Assembly (NCBI GenBank): GCA_951828385.1 | Contig: OX639973.1 | Coordinates: 5,757,200-5,821,199, forward strand | Reading direction: 5' to 3' | Source: an uncultured Poribacteria bacterium | Lineage (GTDB): Bacteria; Poribacteria; WGA-4E; WGA-3G | Length of the DNA stretch: 64,000 nucleotides | In this document: piece by piece, positions 8,161 through 16,402 of the stretch | Position numbering within the stretch: the stretch's first letter is position 1 | Layout of the letters: each line of letters opens with the position of its first letter | The notes under the pieces: generated by a model | Database searches by the model: none | Seen by the model: only the letters and a program-made list of their open reading frames with translations | What the model was told of the DNA's origin: nothing | Made by a program: the position numbers and the translations under genes

Positions 8161-10017
8161 ATGAAAACAATATTGACATTCATCATTACCTTATCCTTCC
8201 TTTTTGTATCGTTTCCGCCGGATGCCTCTGCCGAAGACTATACCCAACTGGATTTACCTGAAGGTGCCAAAGCGCGGCTTGGTAAAGGTTTCATAGAGGC
8301 CCTCGCATATTCGCCAGATGGTAAAACACTTGCATTGGCAAGTAGTGTCGGGATTTGGATCTATGATACACATACGGGTACCGAAGTCGCCCTTCTCAGG
8401 GGACATACAAGCCTTGTCCGTTCTGTCGCATTTTCGCCCGATGGTGTCACCCTCGCAAGCGGCGGAGGCGGCGGTTATGGAGAAGATTACACCATTCGCC
8501 TGTGGGATAGCAAGACCGGAGAAGAGAAAAGAGTCCTTTCTGGGCATACAGAAAATGTACGTTCTTTAGCGTTTTCCCCGGACCGGAATACACTCGCGAG
8601 TGGCAGTGATGACGAGACAATTCAATTGTGGGACACAGCCAATGGACAACTCAAACAAACCCTTGCCGGGCACACAGACGCGGTCTATTCGATTGCGTTT
8701 TCTCGAGATGGGAAAACGCTCGCAAGTTCAAGTTCGGACCAAACGATTCGTTTGTGGAATGTTGACACTGGCGAACATAAAGATACCTTTTTAGGTCGTA
8801 CGAATACGGTGAGTTCCATCGCATTCTCCGCCGACGGTAAAACGCTGGCGGCGAGTGATAATTTGAGAATCCAGCTGTGGGACACTAAAACCGGACAATA
8901 CAGACTCACTTTCCCTGCCCATGCGAAAAAGGTAAATGCTGTAGCATTCTCTCCGGATGGACACATACTCGCGAGTGGCGGTGACGAGACAGTCCGGTTG
9001 TGGGATGCCCGCACCGGACAACACAAACAGACGTTTTCTGGACATACAGATCAAGTCTATTCAGTTGCGTTTTCTTCAGATGGGAGAACGCTTATAAGTG
9101 GGAGTTGGGACCTAACGATTCGATTGTGGGATGTCAACACTGGGGAACATAAAGATACGATTTCTGGGTACACGGAACTGGTATATTCCTTAGCCTTCTC
9201 CCCCGACGGCAAAACGCTCGCAAGCGGGTGTTCCGACACTGTTTGGTTGTGGGATGTAGATGCCAAACAGCACACGCGGACCTTTTCAGGATATAAAAGT
9301 GGTATAAATGCTGTGGCATATTCATCAGACAATCGTACCGTCGCGAGTGGAAGTAGGGGCGGCATGATCCAATTATGGGATACAGACACCGGCGAACGCA
9401 AGTTGACGCTTGAAGGACATACCGGTGATATCCATTCCGTAACGTTTTCACCAGATGGTTGGACACTGGCGAGTGGAAGTAATGATGGAACGATTCGTCT
9501 GTGGCATACTAACACAGGCAAACAGATTCAGACGCTTCTCGGACATGAGAAATATGTTTACTCTGTAGCCTATTCACCAGACGGACAGACGCTCGCAAGT
9601 GGAAGCAATGATGGAACAATCCGATTCTGGCATACAGTGCTCGGAGAATACAAATTGACCTTTTCAGAGCATTCAGATACTGTTCTCTCAATAGCGTACG
9701 CCCCGGATGGACAGACGCTCGCAAGTGGAGGTAGGGGTGTCCAATTATGGGATATAAAGACAAAACAACATACAGAGATATTGGGACAGAATATAGGTCT
9801 TATGAGGCTTCTCGTAGCATATTCCCCAAAAGGTGATATTCTTGCCATTGGAAGCGCAGATGGAAATGTCCGGTTGTGGGATACAAAGATAGGAGCATAT
9901 AAACAGATACTTGAAGGACACACGCTGCCTATTAAGTCAGTTGTATTCTCCCCAGATGGTCGCACACTTGCCAGCAGCAGCGATGACGGAACAATTCTGC
10001 TGTGGGAAGTTCCGTGA
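8161..10017 (+). CDS. Secreted 14-blade WD40 repeat protein
   Basis: A signal peptide (MKTILTFIITLSFLFVSFPPDASAEDY) is followed by 14 successive repeats of about 42 residues with the [24 protein letters not shown] pattern, filling the protein to its last residue. Fourteen blades fit two seven-bladed propellers. It has no catalytic domain and so is probably a scaffold for partners outside the cytoplasm. Its opening LDLPEGAKARLGKG is close to [12 protein letters not shown] of the WD40-metzincin at 53872-56901, so the two propellers are related. A gggag site precedes the ATG. Confidence 0.92.
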   Translation: MKTILTFIITLSFLFVSFPPDASAEDYTQLDLPEGAKARLGKGFIEALAYSPDGKTLALASSVGIWIYDTHTGTEVALLRGHTSLVRSVAFSPDGVTLASGGGGGYGEDYTIRLWDSKTGEEKRVLSGHTENVRSLAFSPDRNTLASGSDDETIQLWDTANGQLKQTLAGHTDAVYSIAFSRDGKTLASSSSDQTIRLWNVDTGEHKDTFLGRTNTVSSIAFSADGKTLAASDNLRIQLWDTKTGQYRLTFPAHAKKVNAVAFSPDGHILASGGDETVRLWDARTGQHKQTFSGHTDQVYSVAFSSDGRTLISGSWDLTIRLWDVNTGEHKDTISGYTELVYSLAFSPDGKTLASGCSDTVWLWDVDAKQHTRTFSGYKSGINAVAYSSDNRTVASGSRGGMIQLWDTDTGERKLTLEGHTGDIHSVTFSPDGWTLASGSNDGTIRLWHTNTGKQIQTLLGHEKYVYSVAYSPDGQTLASGSNDGTIRFWHTVLGEYKLTFSEHSDTVLSIAYAPDGQTLASGGRGVQLWDIKTKQHTEILGQNIGLMRLLVAYSPKGDILAIGSADGNVRLWDTKIGAYKQILEGHTLPIKSVVFSPDGRTLASSSDDGTILLWEVP

Positions 10018-10036
10018 AAGAGAATGGAAGAAATAG

Positions 10037-10963
10037 ATGGAAATTCTTCAATATACCGCCGATATGCAAGCACCCTTAACCCAATTTTACAATCACCTGA
10101 CTACGGACGTTCCGCACTGTTATCCCGTAAAGGAAGAAGAACTGGCTACTGCGATACGCGGGGTTACGACCGGTAAAGCCGATAAAAAAGAGGGCGGACT
10201 CGACTCCGAAACTGCCTTTATTGCAATGGTGAACAGTGCAGTGCAGGCGTTTATTCATGTCGGCATCGGTCAGGGTTGGGATCGCGACGAAAAGGACGTT
10301 GGTGTTATTCGGTTTTTTGGCTATGAACGCGGGGCGCGGCGCATTGGGCAAGCCGTGCTTGAAAAGGCTGAGGCACATCTGAAAACTTATGATATTTCCA
10401 AAATCTTCGCTTTTTCACAAGACTGCCGATACCGTTTCTATCATTTTGATCACGCTTATCTATCGGATGCACTCGACCAAGTTCAAGGGATCCTTGGGTT
10501 CAACGGATACCACCGCTCTGCAGGTGAAGTCTTTTTGGATTGGGAAGACTATTCCGTTACACCGGTCCCTTCAAGTTTGCCGGTAACACTTTCTATTGAT
10601 TGGAAGGATGGACGCGGACAACTCCCAAACTGCACTGTAAGAGCGTTTCAAGATGATAAAGAGGTCGGCGAGTGTTGGTCTGTCTCTGGTGGTGAGTTTT
10701 CATCGCATCCTGATGCACAAAATTGGCTTCACACGACTTGGCTCGGCATTGAAGATGAATTTCAGGGGCAAGGTTTAGGACGCTATCTACTCCAATACGA
10801 ACTTCAAGAGATGCACAAAGTCGGGTACCGGCACGCAGCGATTAGTACGAATTGGGAAAACTACCGCGCCTTCCTGTTCTATAGCAACTGCGGTTATCGG
10901 GTTGCAGATTGGACTTATGAGTTCGTCAAGGACCTCTCCGAAACACCAACACAGAAATGGTAG
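10037..10963 (+). CDS. Tandem GNAT acetyltransferase
   Basis: A 308-residue protein with two acetyltransferase-like folds. The second is clear: IEDEFQGQGLGRYLLQYELQEM (about 235-256) is the acetyl-CoA loop, followed by NWENYRAFLFYSNCGYR. The first half (about 60-170, ending GILGFNGYHR) looks like a decayed copy that lacks a clear Q/RxxGxG/A loop. It starts 20 bases after the WD40 gene and may share its transcript. The substrate is unknown. Confidence 0.82.
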   Translation: MEILQYTADMQAPLTQFYNHLTTDVPHCYPVKEEELATAIRGVTTGKADKKEGGLDSETAFIAMVNSAVQAFIHVGIGQGWDRDEKDVGVIRFFGYERGARRIGQAVLEKAEAHLKTYDISKIFAFSQDCRYRFYHFDHAYLSDALDQVQGILGFNGYHRSAGEVFLDWEDYSVTPVPSSLPVTLSIDWKDGRGQLPNCTVRAFQDDKEVGECWSVSGGEFSSHPDAQNWLHTTWLGIEDEFQGQGLGRYLLQYELQEMHKVGYRHAAISTNWENYRAFLFYSNCGYRVADWTYEFVKDLSETPTQKW

Positions 10964-10990
10964 TCTGTGATTGAGATCATCAGCACACTT

Positions 10991-11002
10991 AGGACTTACG
11001 CA
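10991..11002. repeat. Solo AGGACTTACGCA element end
   Basis: This 12-base sequence equals the terminal inverted repeat of the MITE-like element at 48081-48201. Here it is single, 7 bases from the stop codon of the methyltransferase, with no facing copy nearby. Confidence 0.5.
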
Positions 11003-11008
11003 ATTTTC

Positions 11009-11761
11009 TTACGAGTCGCGATTGATACACGCCGCTGGCGAGGTTTCAAACCTTCCCAGCAAACGAAGTGGCGTAAGGCTTGACCTCCATAATCGCAGCA
11101 TCTGATTGCCAGTTTTCTGCAAATGATACGGCACGCATTCAATTGTGGAATCAATCCCATCTTTTTTCAGTTCGCGAATAACGGGTAATACGAAGGGCGA
11201 AAAGCTATTGTTCACATCAACGAGCGGGAAAATTCGCACCTCGGTCCCAATGCGAAGGAGTTCTCGGACAGCGTCGAGATGAAATGCCAGATCCCGGTTC
11301 GCTGAGTAGAAAAAGAGGAGATGTGCGGAGAGCACGAGGTCAAAGTGTCGGTCAGGAAAGGGTAAATTTGGAAGTGCTGCGACTACATACCGTCCTTGTT
11401 GCCTGCCTGTCTCGAAATCTTGGCAGAACTCTTCCATCGTCTGTCTTCTGAATGCAACTAATTCACCAACAGACGAGAATCTTGTCCAGACGAATTTATC
11501 TCGGTTTCCGAAAGCTTGCGTGATGATATCTTTGTAGGTCTCCTGAATCCGTTCGCGTAATTTCGCCTCTGAAAACCGGTAAATCGGATCCACGGAGATT
11601 ATCGGCGTGCCGCGCTGATGCATTCCGGCATTGAACGACGCGGGACCACCGCCGACATCAATAATGTCGCGCGCCAAATCGTCCTCGGAGAGGTTGAACA
11701 TATCAAGGTATTCGTCAAACGATCGCCCCCACGGAACGATGTCTTCGTAGTGAAAACCCAT
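11009..11761 (-). CDS. SAM-dependent methyltransferase-like protein
   Basis: A 250-residue protein. The SAM-binding motif I is DIIDVGGGPASFNAGM (about 32-47), an acidic end of strand 2 follows (ISVDPIY), and motif IV/post-IV is FDLVLSAHLLFFYS. The first 30 residues (PWGRSFDEYLDMF) are typical of a bacterial group annotated only as class I methyltransferases. Substrate unknown. It is followed (upstream on the minus strand) by an unrelated nuclease-like gene 24 bases away. Confidence 0.8.
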   Translation of the reverse strand: MGFHYEDIVPWGRSFDEYLDMFNLSEDDLARDIIDVGGGPASFNAGMHQRGTPIISVDPIYRFSEAKLRERIQETYKDIITQAFGNRDKFVWTRFSSVGELVAFRRQTMEEFCQDFETGRQQGRYVVAALPNLPFPDRHFDLVLSAHLLFFYSANRDLAFHLDAVRELLRIGTEVRIFPLVDVNNSFSPFVLPVIRELKKDGIDSTIECVPYHLQKTGNQMLRLWRSSLTPLRLLGRFETSPAACINRDS

Positions 11762-11785
11762 GTTAATTATACCTACCGGAATCCC

Positions 11786-12391
11786 TCATGCTTTTTGGTT
11801 TACCATACTGGAAAGGATGCCGAGGATTTTGTCGCACCTTTCAATCGCGTACACGGACATATCAATATAAAGTTTTTGTCCGTCCAATTTGAGGAACAGC
11901 CATTCTGTGCCAGTAGTGGTAGCCCCATAGATACAAGAGATACTATTGCCTTTCTGATGATTAAAGCATTGCGCTGCGAGCATTTCAGCGACGCATTGCC
12001 CGATGCCAAGCGTCGGGTCAGCATTCTTTGCTTCAACGAGAACGATAACAGGTGCCTCTAAATAAAATTGTTCTGGCGACAGGCTTATCAAAAAATCGCA
12101 AGTGCCTGTTAACCCTTTTTCTGCATCAACACTGAAGTCTATCCCAGAAAAAAGACTGATATTACGATTGAATTGCTCGCGGAGTTCAACGAGGACATTG
12201 GTGACAATAAGTTCCGAGCGCGCCTTCTCTGTCCTTATAGCAACTGCTAACTGTACTTTTTTCGCCAATTCCGCAACGAGTGCTTCGCTCGGTGGCACGG
12301 GTTCTATGTTAGCAAAGATGTTTGCGGATTCAATTGTCTCTAATTGAAATTCCTCCCGTACCGTTTCTAAGGTGAAATTGCTATAAGCCAT
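11786..12391 (-). CDS. Hypothetical protein with a PD-(D/E)XK nuclease-like core
   Basis: The start is set at 12391 because the preceding bases hold a gagggagg site; the longer frame overlaps the PhyH gene. The 201-residue protein has a helical N-terminus, then GTCDFLISLS (Asp about 106) and VIVLVEAKNAD (Glu-x-Lys about 124-126), which fit the D...ExK core of restriction-like nucleases. A helix rich in Gln/Cys (AAQCFNHQKG) follows. Activity is not certain: it could be a dead nuclease fold or a defence-related enzyme. Confidence 0.6.
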   Translation of the reverse strand: MAYSNFTLETVREEFQLETIESANIFANIEPVPPSEALVAELAKKVQLAVAIRTEKARSELIVTNVLVELREQFNRNISLFSGIDFSVDAEKGLTGTCDFLISLSPEQFYLEAPVIVLVEAKNADPTLGIGQCVAEMLAAQCFNHQKGNSISCIYGATTTGTEWLFLKLDGQKLYIDMSVYAIERCDKILGILSSMVNQKA

Positions 12392-12407
12392 GGGAGAGCC
12401 TCCCTCT

Positions 12408-13451
12408 TTAATCAGCAGCCTCGACACCAATTTCCTGTAGAACTGCCACTGCCCGCTGTGCCAATTCGGTCGTTGCGTCACGCTTGATTGCACGGTTTAA
12501 GTGTATAATAGCACGTTCATCTCCATCCCTTGCCAACGCCAATGCTTCCTCAAACCCTTTGTTCCCGTAACTGAAATCTCTCGGAATGACAGTAAGATCA
12601 CGGTCTTTCCAGTAATACTTCAGATCATCGGACTCCCAATTGCGGTAAACATCTTCCCACTGAAGGGAATTGAAGATATTCAGGTGCGGTTCGAGCATGT
12701 GCTCAGCGATCGGGTCATCAACAGCTTGGTAGCGGTTGTCGAGCGACACGCGGAGCCGGTTTTCGGTCAAATTCGGCAGTGCTTTGTGGATAGTCAAAGC
12801 AGGGAAGATGAGCGTATCGCCAACTTCATAGTTCGTGGAGCGCCATTCGCCGGACAACTCGTCCTCATTAACGCACAGACTGCCAGCACCGAGCGAAAAG
12901 TGGTGCTCCATGACCGCATTGACCTTATGCGAACCGGGAAGGACCGCTAAGCCACCCAATTCTATCGGGCAATCTCCGACGGGTGCCCAGCAGGTATAGG
13001 TCTGAAAATTGCCTTGGAAATGGACGAAGTCTTGGTGTATCGGTGTTGTATGTGCGGTGTACTTCGGGAACCAGAGGCGCGCAATCTTCTGTGGATGTGG
13101 CAGTACCTCCCTACCGATAATTTTCTCCACCATATCAACGACTTCGGACCAGTGTCCGGAACGGTGGAACGCTTGTAATTTATACACTTCGTGGTATACA
13201 TCCGTGTATTCAGAATCACCTTCGGTACATTGCGTGGAAATATCGGCGATGCCGTCCATCGGGTCGGTGCCCGCGACGAGCCAACCGCCTTCCTGCATCG
13301 TCGTTAGCATCTCTCGCCGCAATGCCCAGAGTTTGTCAGGGTCTTGCAGCTGCTTGAAGAAGAGGTAACCTTCTTCTGAGATCCGGTGACGCAATTCTTC
13401 TGCATCATTCATCGCATCGTTGGATACGCGAAGTTCTTTTAAGGCTTCCAT
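12408..13451 (-). CDS. Phytanoyl-CoA dioxygenase (PhyH) family oxygenase, long form
   Basis: A 347-residue PhyH protein, longer than the other two in the window because of about 45 extra C-terminal residues that look like a short helical repeat (ALARDGDERAIIHLNRAIKRD). Iron ligands are H139-Q-D141 in TTPIHQDF and the distal His in LTIHKALPN, with the likely 2-oxoglutarate Arg in NRLRVSLD. An aaggag site lies 7 bases before the ATG. The downstream nuclease-like gene begins 16 bases after its stop. Confidence 0.88.
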   Translation of the reverse strand: MEALKELRVSNDAMNDAEELRHRISEEGYLFFKQLQDPDKLWALRREMLTTMQEGGWLVAGTDPMDGIADISTQCTEGDSEYTDVYHEVYKLQAFHRSGHWSEVVDMVEKIIGREVLPHPQKIARLWFPKYTAHTTPIHQDFVHFQGNFQTYTCWAPVGDCPIELGGLAVLPGSHKVNAVMEHHFSLGAGSLCVNEDELSGEWRSTNYEVGDTLIFPALTIHKALPNLTENRLRVSLDNRYQAVDDPIAEHMLEPHLNIFNSLQWEDVYRNWESDDLKYYWKDRDLTVIPRDFSYGNKGFEEALALARDGDERAIIHLNRAIKRDATTELAQRAVAVLQEIGVEAAD

Positions 13452-13468
13452 CTGACTTCTCCTTGGGT

Positions 13469-13690
13469 CTATTCGTGCGGGCGTCCGTTCTGTGACGGAG
13501 GCGGTTCATTGAAAGGGATGCCTTTTGCCTCGGCTGCGAGTCGGCGTTTATTCCAGGCGGCGATAGCTTGATATACCTCTGCACGCCCCTGTTCAATACC
13601 TTGTTCGATACCTTGTTCGATACCTTGTTCTTTGGCTTTTTCGAGGCTTTGTGCATGTTCAGCACGCCATTCGTTAAAACGTCTTAACAT
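13469..13690 (-). CDS. Small protein with EQGI tetrapeptide repeats
   Basis: I place the start at 13690 (MLRRFNEWRAEH), downstream of a promoter at 13769-13798; a GTG at 13717 is an alternative. The 73-residue protein has a charged helix with three to four EQGI units and a C-terminal tail rich in Pro. The tetrapeptides come from a 12-base DNA repeat (about 13591-13634), so the copy number could vary. Such segments occur at the C-termini of Rpn/PD-(D/E)XK transposase-like proteins, but no nuclease domain is present here. Function unknown. Confidence 0.5.
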   Translation of the reverse strand: MLRRFNEWRAEHAQSLEKAKEQGIEQGIEQGIEQGRAEVYQAIAAWNKRRLAAEAKGIPFNEPPPSQNGRPHE

Positions 13691-13768
13691 GATAAAGGAT
13701 CCCCGCTTTTTTCCATAGACCGGTTCTTTGTCTTCCTTCCTGGTTAGGTGGCGACTTTGGATATTTAT

Positions 13769-13798
13769 AGTATAGCACACACAAAATGAGAAATTCAA
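13769..13798 (-). promoter_or_regulatory. Sigma-70-like promoter for the 13690 and PhyH genes
   Basis: On the minus strand TTGAAT, 18 bases, TATACT. Transcription would begin near 13762, inside the longest possible frame of the small gene, which supports the shorter start chosen. Confidence 0.55.
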
Positions 13799-13851
13799 CT
13801 TTTTAAACGGCTATCGGCGATGAGCAGTCTGTTAAACTTATGCTTTCCAAT

Positions 13852-14676
13852 TTATTTCCCTCTATTTTCCGCAAACCAATTAACGGCGTAATCCACAATA
13901 GCACGTTGTGGCATGAGCTGGCAATTTGCGATGCCGACTTTGCCGTGCTGAACCACCTTGCCGGCATCGGAACGCAAAAAATCCGCACCGAGGCGATCGA
14001 AATCTGAATCGTCTACATCAATATCTTCAAAGGTAGTCCATGTTCTGGAACCCGCTTGTGAGATTGGGGCACCTTCTTGGACGACGCGTTTGCTCGGAAA
14101 ATCCGCTCGGTATTCTGCGAGGTGTATAGACGTATTGCTTGAATGCCCGACACCGAGAAGCAGGACAAAACCACCCAAATCGTAGATTCTCGCAAGCGGT
14201 GAATTCTCACCCATACCATAAGCTAAAGCGTGATTATTTACAATGGACGATGCTTGAGGACCGCGTGCGCAAAACGAACTCTGTGGATGCACACTGCGAA
14301 GAAGACCGCTTTGTTTTCGGAAGGTTTCAGCAATTTTACCCATTGAGCGGGTAGGCGTTAAATCGGGATCGTAAGCAGGCATCGTTTCGCGTATGGTTTG
14401 CCACCACGATTCAGGGACTGGCGGGTTCTCCCACTGACGTGGATCGCTGAGGTCGGTTGAATGGGCCGGCATCACAAGCGTCCCAGTGTCCCCCAAGACC
14501 TCCTGAAGCGCGATGATAACAGCGACAGCACCGCCGCAGACCCATCCGATCGCGCTCAAGGACGAATGAACGAGTAAAACCATCCCCTTTTTGACACCGA
14601 GTGCTTTAAAATCAGCCTGCAGTGATTCGACCGTAGCAAGCATTTTCGTTTTACAAACTACTTGACCTTCACGCAT
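13852..14676 (-). CDS. AAC(3)-like aminoglycoside N-acetyltransferase family protein
   Basis: A 274-residue member of the Antibiotic_NAT fold: GMVLLVHSSLSAIGWVCGGA (about 31-50), GTLVMPAHSTDLSDP, PTRSMGKIAETFRKQ and SVHPQSSFCARG, then GVGHSSNTSIHLAEYRA. The start at 14676 is preceded by ggaagg; the longer frame has nothing. The family includes aminoglycoside 3-N-acetyltransferases, but many chromosomal members act on other amines, so resistance should not be assumed. Confidence 0.88.
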   Translation of the reverse strand: MREGQVVCKTKMLATVESLQADFKALGVKKGMVLLVHSSLSAIGWVCGGAVAVIIALQEVLGDTGTLVMPAHSTDLSDPRQWENPPVPESWWQTIRETMPAYDPDLTPTRSMGKIAETFRKQSGLLRSVHPQSSFCARGPQASSIVNNHALAYGMGENSPLARIYDLGGFVLLLGVGHSSNTSIHLAEYRADFPSKRVVQEGAPISQAGSRTWTTFEDIDVDDSDFDRLGADFLRSDAGKVVQHGKVGIANCQLMPQRAIVDYAVNWFAENRGK

Positions 14677-14711
14677 TATTAACTTCCTTCCATAAGACAC
14701 TCGCGACGCGT

Positions 14712-15533
14712 TTATTTCGTGCCTACTGCAAGTATATGAGAACTCATGCCGAGTATCGACGGCTCTGCTTCAACCTTCCGAATGAAATCCAAAACAACGG
14801 CACGCTGGTCAGGATCCATCCAATACCTTTCAACCGACTTGAAAAGCCATGTGGGTCCCTGCACAGCAAGCGTCGCTTGATGCTGAAAACCGGCTTCGAC
14901 TAACTCGGAACGGAGTTCTTCTGGACGGTGAAGATATGCATCCGTAAAGAATTCTAAATTCTCAGTTGGGTTACGGTGATACCCCGTTTCGAGGTCGTGT
15001 TGAACAATATCTCTGGAGACCGAGTTACCCAACCGGTCCTTACAGAAAAAATCGAGTAGAGAGGCAAAACGCGAGATACCAGCGGCAACCATGATACCAC
15101 CGTTTCGTAATACGCGATACGCCTCTCCGAGTGCAAGCATCCGGTCGCTTTTATCAATGAGATGATAGAGCGGTCCCAATAACAGAACAGCATCCGCAGA
15201 CATAGACGCAAAACGCAGTGCCCGTGCATCGCCAAGCGATATGCTGGCAATCGGGGTTTCTGGTTGTCGGTCTGAGGCTTCTTTCGCCTGTTCAACATGT
15301 AAATCCACAGGGTCTACGAGGTGAACCTCATAGCCTGCCTTTGCTAACCAACAAGCATAGGGCCCCGCACCGCCACCGATGTCTAAAACGACTGCTGGTA
15401 GCGCGGGTAGATAGCGTGTGATAATCTCTTGGGTACGCGTAAATTCTATCTGTCCTCTGACATCATTCGTAAGTCTTTTCGACTCTTGCGTCTGTCTATA
15501 GAACGAAAGAATCTCATCTGAAGGTTTATGCAA
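14712..15533 (-). CDS. Class I SAM-dependent methyltransferase
   Basis: A 273-residue protein with motif I VVLDIGGGAGPYACWLA (about 44-60), motif II VHLVDPVDLHV and motif IV ADAVLLLGPLYHL. It starts with TTG preceded by an aggggg run, about 10 bases upstream. The ending region holds a helical substrate domain. The substrate is unknown. Its start abuts a copy of a dispersed repeat (15537-15573). Confidence 0.85.
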   Translation of the reverse strand: MHKPSDEILSFYRQTQESKRLTNDVRGQIEFTRTQEIITRYLPALPAVVLDIGGGAGPYACWLAKAGYEVHLVDPVDLHVEQAKEASDRQPETPIASISLGDARALRFASMSADAVLLLGPLYHLIDKSDRMLALGEAYRVLRNGGIMVAAGISRFASLLDFFCKDRLGNSVSRDIVQHDLETGYHRNPTENLEFFTDAYLHRPEELRSELVEAGFQHQATLAVQGPTWLFKSVERYWMDPDQRAVVLDFIRKVEAEPSILGMSSHILAVGTK

Positions 15534-15536
15534 CCC

Positions 15537-15573
15537 AAAAACCCCCTAAATCCGCCTTATCAGGCGGACTTTC
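15537..15573. repeat. Dispersed repeat with hairpin, also found inside the 48 kb MITE
   Basis: The segment AACCCCCTAAATCC, then CGCCTTATCAGGCGGACTTT, is nearly repeated at 48146-48180. The core GTCCGCCTGATAAGGCGGA forms a short hairpin on the minus strand, between the LamG gene and the methyltransferase start. Confidence 0.6.
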
Positions 15574-15591
15574 AACATATTCCAAAACCAA

Positions 15592-16350
15592 TTATCGGGT
15601 CTTTTTCACCCATGCCCACGTTGTTGCCAGTTTATCTCCGGGTTCAACAGCAAGTGGTTCGAGGTCGAGATCTTTGTTAACATCAATATAATTCGGTTTT
15701 CCAAACTCACCCTTGCCATCGTTTCCGTTTTTGGTATTATCGTTGGCATCGCCGTCATCGAAAGTATAGTGCGCGTTCAGGCCCTTTTCATCACCGTTGA
15801 GTACCTTCATCATGAACTCATTAATCTCTTCTTCGGTCCGAGCGACTTCCCAAATACGGATTTCGTCAATCGCTCCTGTACAGAACCAAGATTTACTATC
15901 ACCGACACCGATATACAGCGAGGCATCGGTTGCCGCTAATTCCTTTGCATCAAAAGGTAAAGCACCCTTCTCCTCTCCATCAATATATATCCGCATCTCT
16001 TTACCGTCCCAGACCCCAGCGACATGCTGCCATTGGTTCGGTTCCAATCCAGGGACATCAAGGATTTTCGTGCCGGGCCAGAGGACAAATCGCAACCCCT
16101 TTCCATTTTGGACAATTTCTGGAAAGATGTAATCCCTTTTGCCGCCCCAGTCCTTTGCGAGGCACTCGCCATTAGGCTTGCTCATGTTCATCCACGCTTC
16201 TATCGTTATCGCATCTTTGGGGTTTAAACTGTCACTGTTAGGGACTTCAATCGCCGTTTCGCCATCCAATTCGAGTGCCATATTTTTCGCGCAAAGTGCG
16301 TTAGGCATTACCAAGCCGATAGCGAGGGTTATAAAAAACAGAACTTTCAT
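15592..16350 (-). CDS. Secreted LamG domain protein
   Basis: A 252-residue protein with a signal peptide (MKVLFFITLAIGLVMPNALCA) and one LamG jellyroll: ALELDGETAIEVPNS, AITIEAWMNM, WQHVAGVWDGKEMRIYIDGE, GAIDEIRIWEVARTEEEI and HYTFDDGDANDNTKNGNDG. The C-terminus KLATTWAWVKKTR aligns with KLSTVWGALKTKL of the LamG protein at 3053-3913. aggagg lies 8 bases before the ATG. Probably a carbohydrate-binding or adhesive secreted protein. Confidence 0.88.
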   Translation of the reverse strand: MKVLFFITLAIGLVMPNALCAKNMALELDGETAIEVPNSDSLNPKDAITIEAWMNMSKPNGECLAKDWGGKRDYIFPEIVQNGKGLRFVLWPGTKILDVPGLEPNQWQHVAGVWDGKEMRIYIDGEEKGALPFDAKELAATDASLYIGVGDSKSWFCTGAIDEIRIWEVARTEEEINEFMMKVLNGDEKGLNAHYTFDDGDANDNTKNGNDGKGEFGKPNYIDVNKDLDLEPLAVEPGDKLATTWAWVKKTR

Positions 16351-16402
16351 AGTTTTCCTCCTGAATCGTCATTTTTCGGTTAGCAATTAGAACTCGTTCA
16401 AA

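Noticed and set aside
8400-10000. Regular ~126-bp DNA periodicity as a CRISPR or satellite
   Set aside because: It is explained by WD40 blades of about 42 codons; spacers and repeats typical of CRISPR are absent here and elsewhere in the window.
13852-14676. Antibiotic resistance determinant
   Set aside because: The AAC(3) fold is clear, but the gene is embedded among ordinary chromosomal genes with no mobile context, so a resistance role is not supported.
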